Source: Planococcus citri (lineage: Eukaryota > Arthropoda > Insecta > Hemiptera > Pseudococcidae). Taken from it: a stretch of DNA of 64,000 bases. Made by a program: the position numbers and the translations under genes. Below are positions 54,951 to 64,000 of the stretch, in pieces; within the stretch, counting starts at the first letter, position 1; each line of letters opens with the position of its first letter. The DNA lies in assembly GCF_950023065.1 (NCBI RefSeq), contig NC_088680.1, positions 35,700,559 through 35,764,558 on the forward strand, in the 5' to 3' direction. The notes under the pieces were generated by a model, which searched no databases, was not told where the DNA came from, and worked only from the letters and a program-made list of their open reading frames with translations.

Positions 54951-55270
54951 ATATTTTCTTGATTATTTTGTTGTTTTTTTTTTTTAAAAATGATGAAATA
55001 TTTTTGAAGTTTTTTTTGGAAATTTGAATTGGGAGAGGGAGGGGGAGGGGGTATCAGTACATTTTCGATTTTGAAAATGTCCTTCGAAAAGGTCCTTCCA
55101 ATAAGGTACTTCTTTTTCGGTTTCAGGTTTTGTTATAGACACCCTGCCTATTTACTGGGCTTGATAGACATGACAATTTAACAGCTTGCGTCGGTGAATG
55201 GAAATGTTCTGGCATTTCAAGTTATTTAATTTCTTCATGGGGAGGGGGGGGGGTATTTTTTGTGGTAAAA
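54951..55270 (+). repeat. Degenerate relatives of the dispersed G-run repeat
   Basis: Two pieces (about 54965-55055 and 55215-55290) show the T-run, GGAAATTTGAATT, then GGGAGGGGGAGGGGG order of the dispersed repeat, more diverged. Confidence 0.4.
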
Positions 55271-57487
55271 ATGTGAAAAACAGGCCATGAAACAGTCATG
55301 ATTTTTGTCTGAGAGTTTTGTTAGACACGCTGAATTAGGACAGGGTGTCTGAATTCTGAAATTAGGTTATTTGGCAGAAATGTTCTAAAAGTCTCTAGCT
55401 TAAAATTTCGAGGTACCTAGGGACCTACCTATTTACGAACAGTTGGCAGTTTATATTCTACGAGCCAAAAAGTGTTCAAAAAAAATTTTGCTTTGGGGAC
55501 TGAAAATTTTTAAATTTTATGGGTCCTCACGACCACTCTCGTCCCAAAAATGCAATGGCGGTTGAAAAACAATCAATACCCCTCCCTGCCTCCCCTTCAA
55601 TATTTAAAATGCGCATATTTCCTGATATAATGCAGTTATTCGAGTGCAATTTTTTTGTTAGGTACAATTTAGATTACATGTTGAATTAATTAATAGTAAC
55701 CTGAAGACAAACTGGTATTGAAAGTAATCTATATTCTTCAAATTAATTACACAACCGCGTGATAATGAAGTACTTGTAATCATATCACTCAGATGCACTG
55801 GAGTGCAGGCGTAACGAGGACGTTGATTTTATACTTTTTATTTTTCCATCAAAATCAAAGTGATTGTTAAATGGGTAGATTTTGTAATTTTGTATGCATT
55901 TTGAGATTTTTCATTCCTCTTTTTGAGATTTAAGTAGCAAAACGAGTCAATTTAAGAGCATCTTCGAAACCCTTACTATAAGTACATACTCGTAGATATA
56001 AAAACCCAAAAATTGAAGTGGAAATAACGTATAGCTGTACGAACTATATGTATAAAATGATAAATTTTCGAGAAAAAAAGCACTCACTTATGTCTATGAT
56101 TTCCATGTGTGAATTCAGTACACCGGTGTTGAAAACTTGAGAGCGTGTAAAACACAACTTCTTGATGAACTGAACACAGATAAACAAGTACCTACCTATC
56201 TGCGACAGCGTGATATTTACAAATTAAACTTCTTCATATATAAATAATTACTTGCCATTCTCGTACAAGGTTGACATAACGAAGTCAAAATTTATCTTTC
56301 GGTGTTCGGAGCTTTAACCTTATTACTCGTAAATATTTCCTATTGTTTTTGAAGGTAACATCGTCGCTGGATAGCTACGAGTACGATCTCATTGCTATAA
56401 CTTGGTGTATTTTCGCCCTGGGATATTTGAGCATAAAAACTCATCGTACTACAATACATAATTAGTATAGGTATCCAATATCTAATTTAAATTCGTTTCA
56501 AAAAATTTGAGAAGCTGGTTATTTCTGTTCCAAATTATTGTCGCAGCGATTTTATTGCAATATCTTTTGAAATTCTTAAAGCTCGAATTTCGTAGCACAG
56601 ATTTTAAACACAGAATCGAGACATACAGCAAACAAATGCGAATAGACTGTCATTTTTTAGTTGATTTAATATTTGTTATTAAAACAGCTGTGATACATTC
56701 GACTAATTATATGGCAGTACATTTCGATGTGCAGTTGCTATGATATGTAACCTAGCAAATCGTCGATGAACTGAATCGCTTAATCGCGTGAATTTGCATA
56801 TTTTATTGTACGAATGATTGAAAAATAAGCACTTATGCGAATGAATTTGATTTTATATTCGACAAATGGCAATGTTTGTGATTCCAAAGAGTGATAGGTT
56901 GCAGTATTCAGGACAGAGGAATGAGTGATTGGTTTGGGAATATTTTTGAGACCAAGATTCTCAACGTTTTTTAAAAACAAATAGGTCTATCTAAGCACTC
57001 ATCACTTTTATACTTATATTGTTATTCGATGAATTTATGTATGTTGAAAAAAATGACGAAATGAAGGGGAGAAACATTGCAGCCATTTTTTTCGCTGTTG
57101 AATTCGTTGTTCAATTTTACGTTCGGATTTATTTTCACTACGTATTGAGTTTACTATTAAAAAAAAAAAAAAAAATATGAAAACCAAGCCCACACTAAGT
57201 AAACTTTTGGCGATTACGTGGGTAAGTGGAAGTATCTTTCATTCAATACTAATTGACGAAATCGTTCCAACGTAATTACAAAATGTTGAACTTTCTTTGC
57301 GTCATACATCATACGCATTTGTTCAATATTTTCGAATATATTTGCTCTCTAGGTGCATCATTTGGGAAGATGAACGTAATTCAATTTGTGCAAAAATTTA
57401 ACCACCATTCTAATCCCACTCTAGGTCACAAAAATGTGTTTTGACGTCCTATGACATCAACTTGCAATGTGTATTGATTCAAGTGTA
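55271..57487. other. Upstream spacer of the giant secreted-protein gene
   Basis: AT-rich without supported exons. Frames at 56507-56743 begin at TTG, not ATG, and have no splice context. A poly(A) run lies at about 57160-57175. Confidence 0.45.
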
Positions 57488-57495
57488 CTATAAAT
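57488..57495 (+). promoter_or_regulatory. TATA box of the giant secreted-protein gene
   Basis: CTATAAAT at 57488-57495, about 125 bp before the first ATG, giving an expected transcription start near 57520 and a 5-prime UTR of roughly 95 nt. Confidence 0.5.
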
Positions 57496-57613
57496 GCGGA
57501 CCAAAAAAATTGATAATGGTTTGGATGCTAGCTAGCATTTCATTAGGTACCTGCATTGCGCCTTGTGGTGGATAATTGTGTAGCCTGTACTCGTACAATC
57601 GAAGTACAAAATT

Positions 57614-60600
57614 ATGGAAAAAACCATTCGTGGTTTTTTTTGTAAGATGAAAATTTCGCGTCTTTTGTTCTACGTATTCGTTTTGTTTTCTGTGCTGAAC
57701 GTGAAGGTGAGTTTATATTTTGCCTATATTTTAATAAAATTCGCGAATTTTAATTTCGAGAAAGACGAATATTTAGGTACGTAGGTGTTCGAATCGTGTG
57801 AAACTTGAAATTTACATTTGAGCGGATGTCTTTAAAAATAACTTTATTATCATTTTGATGTGTTTATTGACACGCGAGAATGATGTTAAGGTGTATCAAG
57901 GATGGAAGACGTGGCCGTTAGTTCAGGGTCGAACCTCGTGAATATCAAATTTTCGTGTCATCGTTGTGAATTATTCTCTTTTTTCGACGAATACTTTGGA
58001 AACTTTTTTCCAGTGTGATGAGCGTAAATTTTCAAATTCGACATCGATTTTACATTTGTATTTTACCTATTCGTGATTACTTATGTACTACGATTTTCAA
58101 AATTAATTTTCTGTATCGGCTTAACAGAGCGTGCAGAACGAAGAACTAGAAGATATACAATCATGGGCTGGATTCCAAGGCTTAAACGTGCTCTCAGTAG
58201 GTGCTGTTGCCAATGACTGCAAAAAAATATTTGATTCATGCCGAGCTGATTGTCAGAAAGTAATCGATGACTTGACGAAAGTAGTTGAAACTGCTGAAGA
58301 TGCCTCCGTTGTGCCTCCAAAATTATGGGAAGCATTGGGACGTATCACCGATATTTTGCAGAACGCTCCTAAAAGCGTGAGGTTCCATTTTTCTGAACTT
58401 GGTGATCATTTTTTGAAAAAGTGAGTTTCTTTCTGAATTCTAGTTACATTCTACGACATTTAAATTATTATTTATGCAGTATGACCTGAACAGTGAGTAA
58501 ATTAAATCCGAGTTAAGCTATGAAATAAAGTAAAAAAAAAAAAAAAACCAAAAGACTAGGTACCTACCTACGTATAGAAATTATTGTTTGACAAATTTGA
58601 AATTTTGAAGGTGTATGCAGGGTACTATTTTGAGAACTTTGCATTTTGAAGTTAGAACTGTTTCAAAACATTGAAAAATGTAATTCAATGCAGTAAAATC
58701 TCAAATTTAATTTTTTAAATCTTTTTTTTCTGAATTTTAATGGAATTCTTGGACGTACGTATAATAAAATGATGTAATATTTGAAATCAAAAAGTTTTTC
58801 ACTATTTGAATGAAATTTTTCAAACAGAGAGTACCATAACATGATGCAAAATTGATTTTTTTTTCAATTTTTTCACTCATTTTGAATACCATTTTTGGAT
58901 AGCGAGTAACATGACGCAAAATTCAAAATCCAAGTTTTTTTTTTTTTTGATTTTATTTAGGGGTGAAAAAGTAGTGAATTTGGACAAAAGGTAGGTATAG
59001 TGAAAAAATCAAAAAATTCTGATGAAATTGAAAAAACGTTGCTCACAAATTTTCTTCCATGAATTTCAATTTTTTTTTAAATTTTCCAGTGAGAAATTCG
59101 ATTTTGTATTTTTTTCTGTGTGTGTGTGGAAGTGGAGGGGGGGGGGTCGAGTAGAGAGGTTTCCGAAAATTTGGATTCATTCTCTCGAATCAAAACCTAT
59201 AGCCATATCTCGCATTAAATTTGAGGAATTTTAATATGCTAAACTTTTTGGATACACCCCTGTCAAAATTCGAAATTAAAATATTCATTTCTCTTGTCTT
59301 ATTTTGTCAAACAGATTGAGCAGCGCAATCAGCGCAGCAAAATCCAAAAACTCGGATAAACTTCAAGATCTACAAAACATTTACAATTCGGGAGTCGATG
59401 CAACAAACGAATCCGTACTGGAGCTGGAAAAGTCATTTAGCGTTAATTACAACCCTAATTCAATTATGCAACAAAGCGTGCCCGAATCACTGAATCAAGC
59501 TTCTTACTCTCAAAGTGTGGCACTTTATGAACTCAAACATTTATCAACCGCAGTTACAGAAGAAATTGACAGCATCGAGAAAGCTGCTCTTCAATTATTG
59601 AACAGAATTTACAAAGGAATCACCCTGACCAAGGAAGTCTCCCTCTCTATGAAGAAAAGCGGCACCTATCCGACAAAATATGACGAGCAGTATATCAAAT
59701 ACAACTTGCAAAATTGCGGCTTCCTGGCTAAAGCTATGAATCCTGGCAGTACACCAACCAGCCCTGTCTCTGAACCAGTTTCCACTACTCCAAACCAACC
59801 AGATACCGATTCAGAACCAGTTATTCCATCTCTGAGTGCTGATACACCCGGTGGAGATGAATCCGGTTGTGGTGAAATTTTCCGTAAAAGCGAGAAGAAA
59901 ATTATGCAACAACTGATACTCACTATCAAGGAGATAAAATCCATCGATGACAAAAAAGAAATCGATTCGAGGATGTTCCAAGTTTTCAAGAATTATAGCC
60001 TTATTCTTACTAATTTGAATAAGAAAGTCATCACCAGTGTGATCACAGTTGTCAATCAATTCTTTCAACTTTACAATATTGTGTTATCCATTTTGGATAA
60101 AATCAATCCCGATATGAAATCTAAAGCGGAGGATTTGTTATATATGCAAGATATTGACACTACAGATGCCTATTATGCAGATATCAACAAATACATCGTC
60201 GAAGATTATTTATCATCTGCAAAAATGAATGAATTGCTTCAACGAATTGATAACCATGTAAAATCGATGAAAAGTTTGAAAGAAATTAAAACGGGTATTA
60301 CGCAAGAACTTAGTGTTATCACTAACGAAGTAGGCATTGATTTGCAAACCATGAAAAGCACCATTCTGTATGTGTTTGAAGAACTCAAAAAAGGAGTGAA
60401 AGCTTTGCAAAACTTGAAAAATAAGAGCAACAGAACTGGTTTCCGATATTATTTGAATTTCTATAGAGGTAAAGCTGACCTGGCTCAACTTAAAAAGCTC
60501 ATTTGTACCATCAATAGTCTGAAGATCGAACTTCTTCTGGAAAGACAGCTGTTCACTGACGATGAAGAATTGGAAGCTTTTAAAGCTGCTACTAGTGACG

Positions 60601-63600
60601 TTCAAAATGAAATTGATCAAAAAAATCAAAAACTTTTGGAAGAATTGAGTAGCATGAATGATTTCAACTTCGTTCAAGGATTTGTTTCAAAAAGTGTCTT
60701 GGATTACAACATGTGCCTTGAAAGTTACACAATTCAAAGCAGAACCATTCTGAAAACAGTAATAACAAAATATGTGACCATATTTGAAGAATTGATAATT
60801 ATCATTAAACGCCGGAAAATCAAGAATTCCAAAACTATCGAAGACTTGTATCTTAATGAAAGCTCTTCTTCGAGTAACCAAGATGAAGTTGTTTCAAAAT
60901 ATTTGCTCGAAAAAACTGATATCGATATTGAAAAGCTTTGCTCAACTTTGAACCAAGAAATAAGCACTCAAAATAAAGAAACTGTCACTCGAGAAATACA
61001 AGATATAACCACAGTCACTCATTCTGAAGTTAATAAGATAAACCAAACAGTTCTGAAGATGATCAACACAATGTCAACAGAAATTCAAAATTTAAAAGCT
61101 ATAAAAGATGAAGCCAGCCAAAAGATTGATTATGAAATAAGCGACGAAAAGTTGAAATGTATTTCAAATATCATACAAATAATTGATTCTCTGCACATAA
61201 AAAGCAACAAGGATGAGATTCAAAGTTTGAGCATTTATTTTGAAAGAGTCAAAGAAAAGATCCAGATAGCTACTCAAAATTTCGAAACTCAAACATCCGA
61301 GTGTACAGAAATGCAACAATTCAAAAGCCAAGTTGAGACATTGAAAACATCCATATTTGAAGCACTTACCAAAGCATCACTGGCAATCAAAGAAAAAATC
61401 CGCCGGGTTCTTTTTGAGTACAATGAAAAGCTATACATTTTACAACAAAAGACAACTTGCTACCAATTAGATAATTTCCATGGTCAAGACAGCAGTTTCA
61501 CATTGAATGATAATACTAGAAAATATGTTACTGGCTATTACACATCTGAGGAAATTTTCACTACTTTGGATACCATTATGAATTCTTCCACTAGCTCTGA
61601 TATTAGTCAGTTGAAAACTGACATGTATTCAAAACTTGATGAAACCAATCAAAGCATTGAATCTGAACTTGAGAAAATTCACGACGATTTGAATGTTTTT
61701 GTTGAGAAGTTTTCTCAAGGCATGCAAGTGTTATCAAACATTGAAACAAAATTCCAAAAACAAACTGATGAAACGGAGACCATCGATGAAACTGAGCTTA
61801 CTGCATTGAAAGAAGTTGATGGGATGGTAAATGTCATTGGTAAATATGTGAATGTGAATGCTGAAAATTCACAGCGAGAATTGAGAGCTCAAATTGACAA
61901 TGCTAGGCTGCAGATTTCAAGAAAGTTTGAACAAGTTTCTCAAACATTGACATCAATGCAGGATTCTACACAGATGGAAAGCATTATAACAGAATCGATC
62001 ATTAGCTCTGAAACTATATTCAATGAACTGAAAAATAACACCAGATGTGAACTTACACGAAGTGTGGAAGAATTCCTAAACTCGTATCAAAAAACTATTA
62101 CCACATTACACTCCCAAGTTACTAGTAGTCAAACTACAATTTTACAGGATATAAATAAAGGTGATTGCAAAACAGTTGATGATGATTTCCAAAAATTTAT
62201 GCAAATGATGCTTCAACAAGACTATCAATCACTAACAACTGTGTCAAATACTTTCGAGTACATGAAGAAGTACAATTTTGTTGATTCTCAAAATTTGAAA
62301 GAAAAGTGCTCTCAAGTATTTCAGTCCTTGTCAAATAAAATGAATATGGAAATTGATAATCTTAGTCATGTTGGTAAATATGTCCTTGAAAATGTGCAAA
62401 AGGCAAATAATGTCTTGATCAAGCTGGAAAATTGTGAAAACAAACAAAATATTAATGTATCATTAACAGAAGAAGAGATCCGAGAATTCCGCGTAGCTAG
62501 ATCAGTTAATGAATTGTGGAAGTACAGTTATCAAGATACCAGCATAAGTTCTATTGGTACAACAATCACCAGTGCTAGATCTGAGATTGATTTGGAGTAT
62601 AGAAAAATTCAAACAAAATTAGAAACTTCAACTGACCAAAGTGTCATTCAAACTGAGATCGAATCTAGCATTCAAAATATCCAAAATATATTCCAAACTA
62701 CTCAAACCCATGTCAATGAAATTATAAAACAAAACGTTGAGTCATTTTATACATCTATGACTAGTCAAATTAATGAGTTCCAATCATCTTGTAGCTCTTC
62801 TTTGAATACAGCATTGCTATCAGTTATTAGTGGTAGAAGTGTTTCTTCAACAGAGCAACAAAGTTCCAGTACTAATATTGATTTCAACAGCTTCACTAGT
62901 TCAGTGAACGTGAAACAAATTTACAGTGAAGTTAATACAAAACAGACTGAAAGTTCTAGCCACACCATAGAAAACTTCAAGCAAGTGATAAATGAGAAAT
63001 TCAGCAAAGTTGAACAAACTTCAGCTTATGTTGTAGAAAATGTGCAAAAAGGATACGGTATCATAGAAGAAATCAAAAGTTCTCTCCAACTAGACTTGAA
63101 TTATCAGCTGACTCAGTACCAGGAAGAACAATTAAGGCAGTGTGTATCAGTCTCTCATAAAGTGGGAAATTTGAAAGTTGATACCAAGACTGCTCAGACA
63201 ACAATCACTAATGGTATAACTTCTGTTAAAAATCAAATTAGTGAAGAGTTCACAAAAATCAATGAATCTGTATCTACTCTTACTGATGAAAAATCTATTC
63301 AAGAGACAGTTTCAAAAGGAGTCAACAAATTTGAACAACTGTTTACTCAAGCTAAAGATACGGTTAAAGAGCAGCTATCATTGGCATCATCTGGCTTTTA
63401 CTCATCTTACATGAAATCAATTACAAGTTTTGAAAGCCATAGCTCCAGCCAACTTTGCAAAACATTGAGAGATATTGAAAATTATGAAACTTCATATAAG
63501 TTGAATAGTGACCAATACTACATGGATACAGTTTCATACTTTAATAGCAAAAGTTTCAAGTCATGTTTATCAATTAAAAACTGGTTCACTGATATTCAAT

Positions 63601-64000
63601 CCACAACATCAATAGAGACATTTTCTACTACAAATGAAAAAAGTACCAAAGAACTGAGTAGTCTGAATGATAAAATCACTAGCTCTTTTGAAAAAATGGA
63701 AACTAGTTCAACTTATGTTCTTGAATCTATTTCAAAAAGCTCTGAAATGTTGACACAAATTGAAGAGTCCGTGAAGCAAGATGCCACTTATCAGCTCACT
63801 GAAGATCAAGTCATTGAAATACAGAAATGCATCAGTATTTACAAATCCATTCAAACAGTCACTACAACTTCTACTTTCACTACTCAAGAATCCATTCAAA
63901 CCAGCATTAATGAAGTTAAGAATAAAATGAACTCTGCATACTCGGAAATAAATCAGTCGATTTCTTCCTGTACTGATGATAGTTCCATTACAGAAATTAC
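57614..64000 (+). CDS. Giant secreted coiled-coil-like repeat protein (partial, at least about 1690 aa)
   Basis: Exons 57614-57706, 58128-58420 and 59315 to beyond the window; all junctions are GT-AG and in phase, and exon 3 stays open for 4686 nt. The second in-frame ATG (57647) begins a signal peptide, MKISRLLFYVFVLFSVLNVK; the first ATG would add 11 residues. Exon 2 has DCKKIFDSCRADC. Exon 3 holds a Ser/Thr/Pro linker (about residues 270-315), then a very long helical, Glu/Gln/Ser/Thr/Lys/Asn-rich region with few Cys. From about 62,450 it shows repeats of about 215-230 residues, marked by YVLENVQK, YVVENVQK, YVLESISK and by YQLTQYQEEQ, YQLTEDQVIE. No enzyme or membrane domain is seen. I do not recognise the family. 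A fibrous, salivary or egg-sac secretion is possible but is only inference. Confidence 0.8.
58421..59314 (+). other. Intron 2 of the giant gene, with dispersed repeat
   Basis: Bounded by GTGAGT and CAAACAG. It contains a T/G-rich copy of the dispersed repeat. Minus-strand open frames in it are not genes. Confidence 0.7.
58940..59175 (+). repeat. Dispersed repeat copy 3
   Basis: GGGGTGAAAAAGTAGTGAA, then TTTTCTTCCATGAATTTCAA, AAATTTTCCAGTGAGAAATT, then GGAGGGGGGGGGGTCGAGTA. Same block order as copies at 51290 and 52655; the word GGTCGAGT-GAGAG is shared with copy 2. Confidence 0.65.

Noticed and set aside
56507..56743. 78-codon hydrophobic plus-strand frame
   Set aside because: Starts at TTG, has no ATG or splice context and no family pattern.
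58081..58335. 84-codon minus-strand frame
   Set aside because: Antisense to exon 2 of the giant gene, whose signal peptide, splice sites and frame are convincing.
59595..60967. Several minus-strand frames of 60-154 codons
   Set aside because: All are antisense to the long open exon of the giant secreted protein and are rich in Phe/Leu as expected for complement of Glu/Lys codons.
1..64000. Bacterial-style systems (CRISPR arrays, operons, phage modules)
   Set aside because: Gene structure is intron-containing and eukaryotic; tandem arrays here are satellites or decayed simple repeats without conserved spacer-repeat order.

Overview
The window is eukaryotic nuclear DNA, most likely from a sap-feeding hemipteran insect, possibly a mealybug or close relative. 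The reasons are long AT-rich intergenic stretches, short spliced genes with GT-AG introns, very frequent TAGGTAGG/TACCTACC-type words, a white-family ABCG gene of insect type and many transposon relics. The species is inference; the eukaryotic and arthropod nature is well supported by gene structure. There are no operons, CRISPR arrays, rRNA or recognisable tRNA genes.

Layout. 1-9.2 kb is non-coding. It holds degenerate T-rich arrays and three palindromic or foldback elements (2117-2360, 4038-6568, 8269-8757). 9.22-13.28 kb (+) carries twelve exons of the white ABC transporter, lacking only its N-terminal exon(s); one intron uses a GC donor and the next-but-one holds a pogo/Tc1-like palindromic MITE. 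13.9-17.3 kb has minor coding relics and another foldback element.

17,411-28,614 is a complete Ty3/gypsy-class LTR retrotransposon on the minus strand: 947-bp LTRs with no difference seen, 4-bp target duplication, and a tRNA-Lys type primer site. Gag ends beside a classic -1 frameshift heptamer. The pol frame opens with a possible SGNH/GDSL-like region, then protease (Asp to Asn at the active site), RT, RNase H and integrase. A third ORF in the env position looks like a second, altered retropepsin and has a splice-acceptor-like site before it. A 25-bp tandem duplication breaks pol.

29-30.5 kb (-) is a small gene for a 170-aa protein with TATA box and 5-prime UTR intron. 32-50 kb is a graveyard of gene and transposon fragments: AT-hook, basic exon, tyrosine-kinase C-lobe, BEL/Pao gag zinc knuckles beside a partial RING finger, P-element/THAP9-like transposase, non-LTR RT, hAT transposase. 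It also holds a spliced acidic gene with a tandemly duplicated 102-nt exon that reads into the RT relic. 50.3-51.6 kb (-) encodes a 303-aa secreted low-complexity protein. 57.6 kb to the window end (+) is the start of a giant secreted coiled-coil-like protein (at least about 1690 aa) with repeats of roughly 215-230 aa.

The best candidates for something undescribed are the retrotransposon architecture (SGNH-like region plus two altered retropepsin domains) and the giant secreted repeat protein.
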